Below the pieces are notes generated by a model that saw only the letters and a list, made by a program, of their open reading frames with translations, had not been told where the DNA came from and made no database searches. From Zoogloea dura (GTDB lineage: Bacteria > Pseudomonadota > Gammaproteobacteria > Burkholderiales > Rhodocyclaceae): DNA of 64,000 nucleotides. This document shows, in pieces, positions 17,957 through 26,726 of the stretch; position 1 is the first letter of the stretch; each line of letters opens with the position of its first letter. The stretch is from positions 1 through 64,000 of the forward strand of contig NZ_JABBGA010000005.1 in the NCBI RefSeq assembly GCF_012927165.1. The letters run 5' to 3'. The translations under genes and the position numbers were made by a program.

Positions 17957-17984
17957 TCGGTTTTTGATCGGCGTGCTTGAGCCT

Positions 17985-19826
17985 TCATTTCGATGGGGTG
18001 AGCGCCGCATCCAGTACCTTGCCGAAGCGCTCGGCGTCCTGGAAGCCGATCACCCTGAGCGTCTTGCGCTCGGCGCCGCCCGCGTCGAAGAAGATGATGC
18101 CCGGCGGGCCGAACAGGCCGAAGCGCTTGAGCAGGGCCTTGTCGGCGTCGTTGTTGGCGGTCACGTCGGCCTGGAGGAGCTGGAAGCCGGCCAGGCGGCG
18201 GGCCACCGCCGGGTCGGCGAAGGTGAAGCGTTCCATCTCCTTGCAGGAGATGCACCAGTCGGCATAGAAATCGAGCATCACCGGGCGGCTGGCGGTCTTC
18301 AGGAGGTCGTCCAGGGCCTCCACCGAGGCCACCCGCTGGAAGCGGGTCTCCGCCACCGGCGTGGCGGCGGCCTGGGCGCGCAGGATGGCCAGAGGCTGCA
18401 GCGGGTCGCGGGAGCCGGCCAGGGCACCGATGAACAGAGCCGCGCCGGCCAGCAGGGCGATCACGCCCCAGCCCTTCCAGAAGCGCTGCCAGCCACCCGC
18501 GTGGGGTGGCAGCGGGTCGAGGGCGTGCAGGTAGATGGCCGACACCAGCAGCAGGCCGGCCCAGGCCAGCATGGGGACGATGCCGGGCACCACCGGGGTG
18601 ACCAGCCAGATAGCCACGCCCAGCAGCATCACGCCGAAGGTGCGCTTGACCCCTTCCATCCAGGGGCCAGGCTTCGGCAGCGCACTGCGGGCCAGCACGC
18701 CCACCACGATCAGCGGGGCGCCCATGCCCAGGGCCATGCTGAAGAGGGCCGCGCCACCGAGCAGCGCGTTGCCGGTCTGGGCGATGTAGAGCAGGGCGCC
18801 GGCCAGCGGCGCGGCCACGCAGGGGCCGACGATCAGGGCCGACAGGGCGCCCATGGCGACCACCCCACCGGGCGAGCCGCCCTTCTGGTGATTGGCGGTG
18901 TCGGACAGGCGGCTCTGCAGGGCGGTGGGCAGCTGCAGCTCGTAGAAGCCGAACATCGAGAAGGCCAGCACCACGAAGACCACCGCGAAGCTGCCGAGCA
19001 CCCATGGGTTCTGCAGGGCCGCCGACAACAGGGTGCCGGACAGGCCGGCGGCGACGCCCGCTGCGGTGTAGGTGAGGGCCATGCCCAGCACGTAGAGGGC
19101 CGACAGGCCGAAGGCACGCCCCTTCGAGATGGCGTGGCCGTGGCCGACGATGATGCCCGACAGGATAGGGATCATCGGGAAGACGCAGGGGGTGAAGGCG
19201 AGCAGCAGTCCGAAACCGAAGAAGCTGGCCAGCACGGCGGCGCTGCTGCCGCCATCGAGCAGGCGGGCGATGCGGCCGGATTCGTCGTGCTCGCCGCTGT
19301 CGCCCGCCGCGGGCGCAGCCTGGGGCTCCGCGCTGGACGCCGCCGGGGCGTCAGCCTGGCCGAGGGCGCGCGACAGGAAGCCGCCCTGCTGGTTGCCGCT
19401 GGCCAGCGCCACCTTGAGGGACTGGGTCTGGGGCGGGTAGCAGATGCCGATGTCGGCACAGCCCTGGCTGGTCAGCTGCAGGTCGAAGGGGGGCTGGCCG
19501 GCGCTCAGTGGCAGGGTGAAGCTCACTGCCTTGCGGTAGATCTCGACTTCGCCGAAGGCGTCGTCCTTCTTCGGTTTGCCGGGAGGCAGGGCGGGCTCGC
19601 CAAGGGTGACCCCGTCAGCAGCGAAGCGGAAGCGATGGCGATAGAGGTAGTAGCCGTCGGCGATCTGGAAGCGGATCTCGACGGTCTTGTCGTCGAGGGC
19701 CCGGGCCGAGGCCTTGAAGGCCTGTTCGACCGGCAGGGGCTCCTGGGCGTGGGTGAGGTTCGACAGGCCGAGCAGGCCCAGCAGGGCGAACAGGACGGCG
19801 AGGAGGAGGCGGGGCAGGCGGATCAT
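17985..19826 (-). CDS. dsbD: thiol:disulfide interchange protein DsbD
   Basis: An inner-membrane electron carrier that moves reducing power from cytoplasmic thioredoxin to the periplasm for disulfide isomerisation and cytochrome c maturation. With the start at 19826 it has 613 residues: a signal peptide ending near THAQE, a periplasmic alpha domain with the cysteine pair in CADIGICYPP, a membrane domain with its two cysteines in TPCVFPMIP and PCVAAPLAG, and a C-terminal thioredoxin domain with WCISC near 525. An ATG 51 bases earlier is possible but adds residues before the signal peptide. It lies between cutA and the ahcY promoter. Confidence 0.95.
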   Translation of the reverse strand: MIRLPRLLLAVLFALLGLLGLSNLTHAQEPLPVEQAFKASARALDDKTVEIRFQIADGYYLYRHRFRFAADGVTLGEPALPPGKPKKDDAFGEVEIYRKAVSFTLPLSAGQPPFDLQLTSQGCADIGICYPPQTQSLKVALASGNQQGGFLSRALGQADAPAASSAEPQAAPAAGDSGEHDESGRIARLLDGGSSAAVLASFFGFGLLLAFTPCVFPMIPILSGIIVGHGHAISKGRAFGLSALYVLGMALTYTAAGVAAGLSGTLLSAALQNPWVLGSFAVVFVVLAFSMFGFYELQLPTALQSRLSDTANHQKGGSPGGVVAMGALSALIVGPCVAAPLAGALLYIAQTGNALLGGAALFSMALGMGAPLIVVGVLARSALPKPGPWMEGVKRTFGVMLLGVAIWLVTPVVPGIVPMLAWAGLLLVSAIYLHALDPLPPHAGGWQRFWKGWGVIALLAGAALFIGALAGSRDPLQPLAILRAQAAATPVAETRFQRVASVEALDDLLKTASRPVMLDFYADWCISCKEMERFTFADPAVARRLAGFQLLQADVTANNDADKALLKRFGLFGPPGIIFFDAGGAERKTLRVIGFQDAERFGKVLDAALTPSK

Positions 19827-19902
19827 GGAGGCGAGAGTGTGGCAGCTCACCCGGGGGCCGTCCCCGGGCTGGATCAAGAAATGGTGCTGAGGGCTGGGGT
19901 GC

Positions 19903-20238
19903 TCAGGGCTGGGTGGTGGTTTCGGCCGCGACCCAGGCCAGGTAGGCGGGCAAGCCCTCCTGCACTGGGATCGCCAGGATCTCGGGAAGTTCGTAGGGAT
20001 GGGCCTCGCGCAGGGCGGCCTGCAGGGCCGGGTAGCCGGCGCGGGTGGTCTTGATCAGCAGGGGCTGCTCGGAGGCGGTCTCGAGCGCGCCCTGCCAGCG
20101 GTACACCGAGGTGCATGGAGCGAGCATGTTGACGCAGGCGGCCAGGCGCTGCTCGATCAGCAGATGGGCGACCCGGCCGGCGCTGTCGGCGTCGGGGAGG
20201 TTGGTCAGCACCAGGAGGACGTCGTCGGGTGAGTTCAT
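19903..20238 (-). CDS. cutA: divalent-cation tolerance protein CutA
   Basis: 111 residues. Small trimeric CutA1-family protein: VLLVLTNLPD at the start, ARVAHLLIEQ-like GRVAHLLIEQRLAACVNML, YRWQGALETASEQPLLIKT, and HPYELPEILAIPV near the end. It has been linked to copper tolerance and to anchoring in eukaryotes, but its molecular role is still unsettled. It starts eight bases after the ABC permease stop and precedes dsbD in the same direction, a pairing (cutA-dsbD) seen in many proteobacteria. A redox or metal-related context is plausible. Confidence 0.95.
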   Translation of the reverse strand: MNSPDDVLLVLTNLPDADSAGRVAHLLIEQRLAACVNMLAPCTSVYRWQGALETASEQPLLIKTTRAGYPALQAALREAHPYELPEILAIPVQEGLPAYLAWVAAETTTQP

Positions 20239-20246
20239 CGCGGGTC

Positions 20247-21038
20247 TTAGTTGAGCAGGCGGCGGCGGGTCAGGATCAGGGCCGTCCAGAAGGCGATCAC
20301 GGTGATTGTCGCGAGCACCCCCAGGTGCAGGCCGATCTGCCCGGGCACATGGCCCAGCAGCAGGGGGCGGATCAGCTCCACGGCGTGGCTGAGGGGCAGG
20401 CAGGCGGCGACCGTGCGGACGCCGTCCGGCAACTGGCCTTGGGGGAAGAACACGCCGGAGAGCAGGGTCATGGGCGTGATGAAGAGGGTGAAGTAGTACA
20501 TGAAGAAGTCGTAGCTGGGCGCCAGGGCCGTCATGATCAGGCCCAGGGCGGCAAAGCACAGGCCGGTCAGGAAGACCACCGGGATGGCGGCCAGGGCCAG
20601 CGGCGAGGCGGCAAAGCCGAACAGGGCGATCACCGCCAGGATGGCCGTTCCGGCCAGGCAGGACTTGCTGGCGGCCCACACCAGTTCGGCGGCGACGATG
20701 TCGTCCAGCGCCACCGGAGCGTTCATGATGGCTTCCCAGGTCTTCTGCACGTGCATTCGCGAGAAGCCCGAATACAAGGTCTCGAAGGTGGCTGAGTTCA
20801 TGGTGGAGTAGGCCAGGGTGCCGCCGGCCAGGAAGGCGATGTAGGGCACTCCCTCGACCTCCTGCACCAGCATGCCCAGGCCGTAGCCCAGGCCGAGCAT
20901 GTAGATCACCGGATCGGCCAGGTTGCCGACGATGGAGGGCAGTGCCAGCTTGCGCCAGACGAAGAAGTTGCGCCGCCAGACGGCAAACAGGCGTAGCGAC
21001 AGGCGTGGCGGGGCGAGCAGGGGCAGCGTGGCGGTCAT
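20247..21038 (-). CDS. ABC-2 type exporter permease (NodJ/DrrB-like)
   Basis: 263 residues with six predicted transmembrane segments and ABC-2 family features: a soluble N-terminal stretch with VWRRNFFVWRKL, GYGLGMLV, a central YSGFSRMHVQKTWEAIMNAP segment and LSGVFFPQGQLPDGV near the end. It would pair with the ATPase at 22482-23432 to export a lipid-linked or hydrophobic compound; NodIJ-type oligosaccharide export is the closest known example. The start at 21038 is chosen because an upstream ATG (21122) would overlap the GGDEF gene. The ATPase is separated from it by the GGDEF-hemerythrin gene. Confidence 0.88.
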   Translation of the reverse strand: MTATLPLLAPPRLSLRLFAVWRRNFFVWRKLALPSIVGNLADPVIYMLGLGYGLGMLVQEVEGVPYIAFLAGGTLAYSTMNSATFETLYSGFSRMHVQKTWEAIMNAPVALDDIVAAELVWAASKSCLAGTAILAVIALFGFAASPLALAAIPVVFLTGLCFAALGLIMTALAPSYDFFMYYFTLFITPMTLLSGVFFPQGQLPDGVRTVAACLPLSHAVELIRPLLLGHVPGQIGLHLGVLATITVIAFWTALILTRRRLLN

Positions 21039-21042
21039 CGGT

Positions 21043-22398
21043 TCAGGCGTCGGACGGGGGCGGTGTGTCCCGCGGGATGCGGCGCAGCCACGGGATGAAG
21101 TCCCGGTCGGCGCCCAGGGCATGGTGATCCACCAGGTCGTAGGCGAGGAATTCGATCAGCTTTGAGGTGGGCAGGCTGCCGTGGGCGCTCTGGGTGGACA
21201 GGGCGTCGAGCTTGGCCGACAGGATGCGGTGGGCCTTGGCGTGCTGTTCGCGGCGGGGGTAGTCAACCGAGGTCAGGATGGCCTCTTCGTCGCGGAAGTG
21301 GCGGCTGGTGGCGCGTGCCAGGTCGCGGATGACGGCGTGGATCTCGGCGGGTGGTCGGGCCTCGCGAACCTGGTGCAGCAGGCGGTTGGCCAGTTCGAAA
21401 AGGTGGTGGTGCTGGGCGTCGATGACTGGGTCGCCGACGCAGTGGCCGTCGTCCCAGGTGAGGCGGTCGAGACGGCTGCGGTGCTTGATGGCGCGCTCGT
21501 CGAAGGCGCTCTCCGGGGCGCTCATCACCCGGTTGCGGCCGGCGTCCTTGGCCTGGTAGAGGGCCTGGTCGGCGCGGGACAGCCAGTTCGGCCAGTCGTC
21601 GCCGGCCAGGCATTCGGCCACGCCGAAGCTGGCGCTGACCGGTCCGGCGGTATCGAAGGGTGTGTCGCAGATGGTTTGTCGCAGCGTGTTGGCCAGCGTG
21701 GTGGCGCCGGCCAGGGGCGTGCTGGGAAGCAGGATCACGAACTCCTCACCGCCATAACGGCCGATCACGTCCAGATCGCGGCATCGCTTGCTCAGACGCT
21801 GGGCAAACTCGACCAGCACCTGGTCGCCGACGAGGTGGCCGAGGCTGTCGTTGATGCGCTTGAAGTGATCGATATCGGCCATGATCAGCGAGATCGGATG
21901 GCCGAAGCGCCGGAAGCGGTGCATCTCGCTGAGTGCGGCTTCCTCGAGCCGGCGCCGGGTCGGCAGGCCGGTGAGGGCGTCGGTGGTGGAGCGGGTCTCC
22001 ATTTCGGCCAGGGCCTGGCGCAAGATTTCCTGGTGGGCGTTACCGTCACTCAGGTCGATCAGGCATACCAACAGGTAGCGGCCATGGCTGCGCAGGCGGG
22101 TGCGCATGTGGTGGCGCCGGCCGTCGCTGCCCAGTATGTCGGACTCGACGCCCTCCTCGCTGCCTGCCAGCATCTGCAGGGCCGGGCCGGGATCGGCGCT
22201 GTCCGTGCCTTCGATGTGGTGGGTGTGTGACCACCAGGTGTCGAAGGGGCCGGAGGGCTGGCCGAAGTGCTGGAGAAAGGCCTGGTTGGCGCAGACGAAC
22301 TGGCCGTTCTCCCCGTTCACCAGAGCAAGGGCCACCGGCAGGCTGTCAAGCAGCGCCGCGCAGTCGAGATCAGGGGGCAGGGTAAGGGGCGGCGGCAT
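21043..22398 (-). CDS. PAS-GGDEF-hemerythrin fusion, probable oxygen-sensing diguanylate cyclase
   Basis: 451 residues. An N-terminal PAS-like domain (about 15-125) precedes a GGDEF domain with an intact YGGEEF motif near 216. A C-terminal bacteriohemerythrin domain (about 305-440) carries the iron ligand pattern: WDDGHCVGDPVIDAQHHHLF, HFRDEEAIL, YPRREQHAKAHR and LVDHHALGADRDF. Hemerythrin binds O2 at a di-iron site; fusion to GGDEF is known to couple oxygen or redox state to c-di-GMP synthesis. Domain order here is catalytic first, sensor last. It lies between the two ABC exporter genes, four bases before the permease start. Confidence 0.92.
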   Translation of the reverse strand: MPPPLTLPPDLDCAALLDSLPVALALVNGENGQFVCANQAFLQHFGQPSGPFDTWWSHTHHIEGTDSADPGPALQMLAGSEEGVESDILGSDGRRHHMRTRLRSHGRYLLVCLIDLSDGNAHQEILRQALAEMETRSTTDALTGLPTRRRLEEAALSEMHRFRRFGHPISLIMADIDHFKRINDSLGHLVGDQVLVEFAQRLSKRCRDLDVIGRYGGEEFVILLPSTPLAGATTLANTLRQTICDTPFDTAGPVSASFGVAECLAGDDWPNWLSRADQALYQAKDAGRNRVMSAPESAFDERAIKHRSRLDRLTWDDGHCVGDPVIDAQHHHLFELANRLLHQVREARPPAEIHAVIRDLARATSRHFRDEEAILTSVDYPRREQHAKAHRILSAKLDALSTQSAHGSLPTSKLIEFLAYDLVDHHALGADRDFIPWLRRIPRDTPPPSDA

Positions 22399-22481
22399 GG
22401 TGTGTCAGGATAGGCGCCGTGTTTCGGCCTGTCCATGCCGGCGGCTTGCGGGGCCGCCGGAGCGGCGAAATAACCCGGCGT

Positions 22482-23432
22482 TCAATCCCGCAGCTCCCTG
22501 CCGGTGAGCTTGAGGAAGACGTCTTCCAGGTTGGCGGGGCGGTGCAGGGTCCGCAGGCTGGGTTGATGGGCCAGGTGGGCCAGCAGGGGGGCCGCGTCGT
22601 CGGTATAGCAGAAGGCGGTTTCGCCGCTGATCTCGCAGCGCCGGCTGAGCGTGCCGGCGTGTTGTGCGGCCCACGCAGCCGCACCGTTGGCGGCCTGGTT
22701 GTCGCTGCCGTCCCATTCGCCGAAGACCTCGACCACCTGCGGCTCGATGTGTGCTGCGATGACCTCCCGCGGGCTGCCCTGGACGAGGATGCGGCCGTTG
22801 TCGAGGATGGCCAGCCGGTGGGCCAGGCGTTCGGCCTCGTCCATGAAGTGGGTGGTCAGCAGGATGGTGGTGCCCTCGGCGGTGAGACGGCGCAGGCGTT
22901 CCCAGATCAGGTGGCGGGCCTGGGGGTCGAGGCCGGTGGTGGGCTCGTCGAGGACCAGCAGCTCGGGCTTGTTCACCAGGGCGCGGGCCAGGGTCAGGCG
23001 CCGCTTCATGCCGCCCGACAGGGACTGGATGCGGGCGTTCTCCTTGCCTTCCAGGCCGGCGAAGGCCAGCAGCTCGGGCACCCGCGGCCGGATCTCGCTG
23101 TCGCGGATGCCGAAATAGCCGGCAAAGACGATCAGGTTCTCGGCGCAGGTGAAGTCCGGGTCGAGGCTGTCGATCTGCGGGACCACGCCGACCCGGGCGC
23201 GGGCTTCGCGGGCCTGCCCGGGAACGGGCAGGCCCGCCAGGTGGATCTGCCCGGCGCTGGGCGTGGTGAGGCCGAGGGCGCAGCGCAGGGTGGTGGTCTT
23301 GCCCGCTCCGTTGGGGCCGAGCAGGGCGAAGCACTCGCCCTTGCGCAGGCTGAGGTCCAGCCCGCGTATCACTTCCTTCGCTTCGGCGCCCTTGCCGAAA
23401 CGTTTGACCAGGCCGGCGATCTCGAGGGGCAT
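22482..23432 (-). CDS. ABC exporter ATP-binding protein (NodI/DrrA-like)
   Basis: 316 residues. Walker [12 protein letters not shown]-loop VVPQID, signature [15 protein letters not shown], Walker B LLVLDEP and the switch His in [13 protein letters not shown] are all intact. The roughly 80-residue C-terminal extension after the core is typical of DrrA/NodI-type ATPases that work with ABC-2 permeases. The start at 23432 overlaps the GST stop by one base (TGATG), so it is translationally coupled to that gene. Its permease partner is the gene at 20247-21038, two genes downstream. Confidence 0.93.
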   Translation of the reverse strand: MPLEIAGLVKRFGKGAEAKEVIRGLDLSLRKGECFALLGPNGAGKTTTLRCALGLTTPSAGQIHLAGLPVPGQAREARARVGVVPQIDSLDPDFTCAENLIVFAGYFGIRDSEIRPRVPELLAFAGLEGKENARIQSLSGGMKRRLTLARALVNKPELLVLDEPTTGLDPQARHLIWERLRRLTAEGTTILLTTHFMDEAERLAHRLAILDNGRILVQGSPREVIAAHIEPQVVEVFGEWDGSDNQAANGAAAWAAQHAGTLSRRCEISGETAFCYTDDAAPLLAHLAHQPSLRTLHRPANLEDVFLKLTGRELRD

Positions 23433-24040
23433 CAGGCGCTGGGCGGTGCGCTGGCCACGAAGGAGGGCCGCGCCAGCATGTCGGCAGCCCAGGCGGCCAG
23501 GGTCGGGTGGGTGCTGCGCCATACCAGCTGGGCGAAGCGGAAGTCGAGGTAGCCGAGGGCACAGGCCGCGGCGATGTCGCCGATGCCCGGGCTGGTGCCG
23601 CCCAGGCCCTTGCGGGCCACCAGGCGCGCTTCCAGGGTGGCCAGGCCGCGGTGGATCTTGGTGATCTGGCGTTCGATGGTGGCGCTGCTCTGCTGCTCGG
23701 CTGGGCGGTTCATCTCGAGGAAGGCGGTGACGGCGGCGTCGGTGATGCCGTCGGCGAGGGCCTCGGTCTGGCGTACCGGCAGGGCGGCGCTGCGCTCTGC
23801 GGGGAGCAGGGCCAGGCCGCCGAGGCTCTCCAGGTATTCGGCGATCACCGGTGAGTCGTACCAGACCTCACCGTCGTCGGCCACCAGGGCCGGCACCTTG
23901 CCGAGGGGGTTGTAGTCGGGGACGCGGGTTTCGGCCAGCCAGGGGATGTCCACCTCCAGGGTGAAGGGCAGGCCCTTCTCGGCCAGGGCCACCCGGATCT
24001 TGCGGGCGTAGGGGCTGGTGAGGGATGCGATCAGTTTCAT
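23432..24040 (-). CDS. glutathione S-transferase family protein
   Basis: 202 residues. The thioredoxin-like N-terminal domain reads [20 protein letters not shown], with Ser-Pro-Tyr in the position of the catalytic region, then [10 protein letters not shown] with the cis-Pro and [10 protein letters not shown], the glutathione-binding Asp-Ser. A helical C-terminal domain follows with [18 protein letters not shown]. The family conjugates or reduces substrates with glutathione; this member resembles the YibF-type small cytoplasmic GSTs. It overlaps the upstream hydrolase by four bases (ATGA) and the downstream ATPase by one base. Confidence 0.92.
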   Translation of the reverse strand: MKLIASLTSPYARKIRVALAEKGLPFTLEVDIPWLAETRVPDYNPLGKVPALVADDGEVWYDSPVIAEYLESLGGLALLPAERSAALPVRQTEALADGITDAAVTAFLEMNRPAEQQSSATIERQITKIHRGLATLEARLVARKGLGGTSPGIGDIAAACALGYLDFRFAQLVWRSTHPTLAAWAADMLARPSFVASAPPSA

Positions 24041-24684
24041 GCGAGGGGCTCCCAGGCGCGTTCGATGATGCCGCGGATGATGTGCAGCTTGCCGTGAAAG
24101 AAGTGGTCGGCGCCGGGCACCACCACCACGGGCAGTTCCTGGGGCTCGGCCCACTCCATGACGTTGGCGAGGGCCACGGTCTCGTCCTTCTCGCCGTGGA
24201 TCACCAGGCTGTCCTTGGGGACCGGCAGCGTGGTGTAGCTGCGCGCGCCGGTGACCTGGCCAGCGGCGGTGCCGACCAGCACGATGCGGCCGGCCGGGGT
24301 GACGCCCTCGGCCAGGCGCGCGGCCACCCGGGTCTGCACGAAGGCGCCGAAGGAGAAGCCGCCCAGGGCCAGGGGCAGGCCGCCCCAGCGGCTCTGGGCC
24401 CAGCTGATCACGGTCAGCATGTCTTCGGTCTCGGCGATGCCGTGGTCGTGTTCGCCGGCGCTCTTGCCGACACCGCGGAAGTTGGGGCGCAGGGCCGCGT
24501 AGCCCAGGTCGCGGAAGACCCGCGCCAGGGTGTGGGCGACCTTGTTGGTATTGGCGCCATGGAACAGCGGGTGCGGGTGGCACACCAGGGCGATGCCCCG
24601 GACGTGTTCGGGCGCGTCGATGATCAGGTCGATCGGGCCGGAGGGGCCGCCGATCAGCACGCTTTCGGTGGTGGCGCGGCTCAT
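24037..24684 (-). CDS. alpha/beta hydrolase, dienelactone-hydrolase-like
   Basis: 215 residues. A serine hydrolase of the group with CHPHPLFHGANTNKVAHTLA near residue 35 and LRPNFRGVGKSAGEHDHG after it. The nucleophile elbow is ALGGFSFGAF (Ser in G-F-S-F-G), the acid is in HGEKDETV and the His in GADHFFHGK. This type occurs widely in proteobacteria, usually without known substrate. It starts two bases after the ferredoxin stop and overlaps the GST gene by four bases, so it belongs to a tight operon. Confidence 0.9.
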   Translation of the reverse strand: MSRATTESVLIGGPSGPIDLIIDAPEHVRGIALVCHPHPLFHGANTNKVAHTLARVFRDLGYAALRPNFRGVGKSAGEHDHGIAETEDMLTVISWAQSRWGGLPLALGGFSFGAFVQTRVAARLAEGVTPAGRIVLVGTAAGQVTGARSYTTLPVPKDSLVIHGEKDETVALANVMEWAEPQELPVVVVPGADHFFHGKLHIIRGIIERAWEPLA

Positions 24685-24686
24685 GC

Positions 24687-24995
24687 TCAGATCTTCAGGC
24701 GTTCGACGATGCGGCCGTGCTGCAGGTGCTCGGTGACGATCTCGTCCACGTCGGCCTTGTCCACGAAGGTGTACCAGACGTTGTCGGGGTACACCACCAG
24801 CACCGGGCCCTCGTCGCAGCGGTCCAGGCAGCCGGCCTTGTTGATGCGTACCTTGCCCTTGCCCTTGAGGCCGAGGGCGGCCACCCGGTCCTTGGCGTAG
24901 GCCTGCAGCTCGGCGGCGCCATGATTGGCGCAACAGGATTCGCCTTCGGCGCGCTGGTTGCAGCAGAAGAAGACGTGGTGCTTGAAGTAGCTCAT
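24687..24995 (-). CDS. thioredoxin-like [2Fe-2S] ferredoxin domain protein
   Basis: 102 residues with MSYFKHHVFFCCNQRAEGES at the start and NKAGCLDRCDEGPVLVVYPD further on. The cysteines (C..., C-X3-C) fit the thioredoxin-fold [2Fe-2S] ferredoxins related to the NuoE subunit. The partner is unknown. The start at 24995 is preferred to an ATG 48 bases upstream because the family begins at this point. It leads the small operon ferredoxin-hydrolase-GST-ATPase. Confidence 0.9.
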   Translation of the reverse strand: MSYFKHHVFFCCNQRAEGESCCANHGAAELQAYAKDRVAALGLKGKGKVRINKAGCLDRCDEGPVLVVYPDNVWYTFVDKADVDEIVTEHLQHGRIVERLKI

Positions 24996-25058
24996 CGGGG
25001 AACTCCGGATCGGGGCGGTTGCGTGACCGCGATTATCAATCAAAGCGCCTGCCGGCGG

Positions 25059-26144
25059 TCAGTGGCGCGGGCTGCCCCGCGGGCTGCTGGCACCCAGCAG
25101 GCCCAGGTAGGCGAAGGTGGCGAAGGGCCACAGGCTGGCTGTGAGTTGGGTCAGGCCGTGGAAGTTCAGGAAGTTGCCCTGGCTGATGAGCGCCGTGTCG
25201 CTGGGAAGGAAGGGGTTCTCGGGGGCCAGGTTGACCAGCGCGGTGCCCACCAGCAGGGCCATCCCGGCCAGCATGGCGTGGCTGCGGGCCGGCAACAGCA
25301 GGCCCGTGCCGAGGAGGGCCGCGCCGGCGGCGAGGCCGATCTGCCCGCCCGGGGTGACCCAGTGCAGGGGGTCGCCGGGCGAGAAGAAGGCGGCCGCAGC
25401 AAGGCTTTTGGCGCCCAGCCCGAGCAGGATCAGCAGGGCCAGCGGCCAGGGGCTGAATTCGCGCATCATGCAGCGGGCGGTGAGCCCGACGGCCAGCAGC
25501 TGGCTGGCGGTGATGGCGGCCTCCACCTTGACGAAGCGCGCCGGGTTGAATTGCAGCGGAGTGGGCAGATCGAACAGGCGGCGCAGGTCGCCGGTGGCGA
25601 ACAGCAGGTTCTCGGGGGTGAGCAGGGTCAGCAGCCACAGCCCCATCAGCACCAGCCCGATCTCGCCGGGGTGACCGGGCACGATGCGGCGCTGGCGCCA
25701 GCGGGTGAGGCCGCTGCGCGGGTCGAACAGGCGGCTGCCCCAGCGCCCGCCGGCGAGAGCGCCGAGCACGCCGCCGAGGGTGTTGCAGCCGACGTCCACG
25801 TTCGACGGCACCCGGCTGGGCAGGAAGTTCTGCAGGGTCTCCACCGACAGGCTGAGCAGGCAGGTCAGCAGCATCGCCACGAACACCGCCCACCCCCGCG
25901 GCAGGCGGCCGAGGGCGGGCACCAGGGCGAAGCTGAAGGGCACGATGCCGATCACGTTCACCGTCAGGTCCACCCAGGTGTAGTAGCGCGGCCACGGCGC
26001 TTGCAGGAACTCGAAGACCGGCAGCCCCGGGTCACGCCAGCCCGAAAAAGGGTGCAGACAGGCGTAGACGATCAGCACCCCGATGGCGGCGGCGAAGTAG
26101 GCAGCGAGAGGCGAACTGCGGCGTGGTGGAGGCATCGGGGGCAT
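25059..26144 (-). CDS. VanZ-like multi-pass membrane protein
   Basis: About 361 residues. The N-terminal half has VanZ-family character: YTWVDLTVNVIGIVPFSFAL, SLSVETLQNFLPSRVPSNVD and NTLGGVLGALAG. The C-terminal half adds further hydrophobic segments, giving roughly nine to ten transmembrane helices. VanZ itself gives low teicoplanin resistance, but most homologues have no assigned role. Start codons at 26144 and 26135 are both possible; the far upstream ATG at 26249 would overlap ubiT. It reads in the same direction as ubiUVT but after an 80-base GC-rich gap. Confidence 0.85.
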   Translation of the reverse strand: MPPMPPPRRSSPLAAYFAAAIGVLIVYACLHPFSGWRDPGLPVFEFLQAPWPRYYTWVDLTVNVIGIVPFSFALVPALGRLPRGWAVFVAMLLTCLLSLSVETLQNFLPSRVPSNVDVGCNTLGGVLGALAGGRWGSRLFDPRSGLTRWRQRRIVPGHPGEIGLVLMGLWLLTLLTPENLLFATGDLRRLFDLPTPLQFNPARFVKVEAAITASQLLAVGLTARCMMREFSPWPLALLILLGLGAKSLAAAAFFSPGDPLHWVTPGGQIGLAAGAALLGTGLLLPARSHAMLAGMALLVGTALVNLAPENPFLPSDTALISQGNFLNFHGLTQLTASLWPFATFAYLGLLGASSPRGSPRH

Positions 26145-26226
26145 TCTAGCGCCACAGGGGGCGAAAGGCCTCTTGGTTGCCGCAGCCTGGACGGGCCCGG
26201 CCCGGGTGGGCCGGGGGGTGGTCGGG

Positions 26227-26703
26227 CTAGTGGGGTGCCAGGGACGCACCCTGCTGGGCGGCGGCGAGGCGGGCCAGTAGCGGGATGCGGGCGATGAGGC
26301 CGTCCCAGTCCACCGCGTCGAGGGTGTTCTTGACCAGCAGGCCGAGGTCGGTCTCGCCCTCCATCAGCAGGCGCCGGCTGAAGAACAGGGTGTCCGGGTC
26401 TTCCTCGCGCAGGGCCAGGGCCAGGTAGTCGCGGGTGGTGGCCGAGAGGGTCAGGTCCGGGGCCTGGCTGTCGAGCAGGGGGCGGAAGCCCCGCGGGCCG
26501 AAGGTGAAGCGCAGGGCCAGGCCGGCGTCGGTGACCTTCAGCAGCACGCGCTTGCCGGTGAGGGGCTCCAGGGCATCGCGGGGCAGCAGGCGGTCGAGGG
26601 CCAGGTTGAGGCCGGCCACCAGGGCCAGCGTCGGGGGCAGCTGGGGCAGGCGGCTGCCGATGCGGGCGAAGGGGGCGGGCAGGGTGAAGGCGGGGATCTT
26701 CAT
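26227..26703 (-). CDS. ubiT: ubiquinone biosynthesis accessory factor UbiT (SCP2 domain)
   Basis: 158 residues with an SCP2 lipid-binding fold: ALEPLTGKRVLLKVTDAGLA, then DLTLSATTRDYLALALREED and PDTLFFSRRLLMEGETDLGL. UbiT works with UbiU and UbiV in the oxygen-independent ubiquinone pathway, probably binding the lipid intermediates. It follows ubiV by 23 bases in the same direction. Confidence 0.93.
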   Translation of the reverse strand: MKIPAFTLPAPFARIGSRLPQLPPTLALVAGLNLALDRLLPRDALEPLTGKRVLLKVTDAGLALRFTFGPRGFRPLLDSQAPDLTLSATTRDYLALALREEDPDTLFFSRRLLMEGETDLGLLVKNTLDAVDWDGLIARIPLLARLAAAQQGASLAPH

Positions 26704-26726
26704 GGGTGGGCTCCAGGAGGCCGGGT

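Noticed and set aside
26197-26214. GC-rich hairpin CCGGCCC-N4-GGGCCGG after ubiT as a terminator
   Set aside because: A perfect stem, but no T-tract follows on the minus strand, and such stems are frequent in this base composition.
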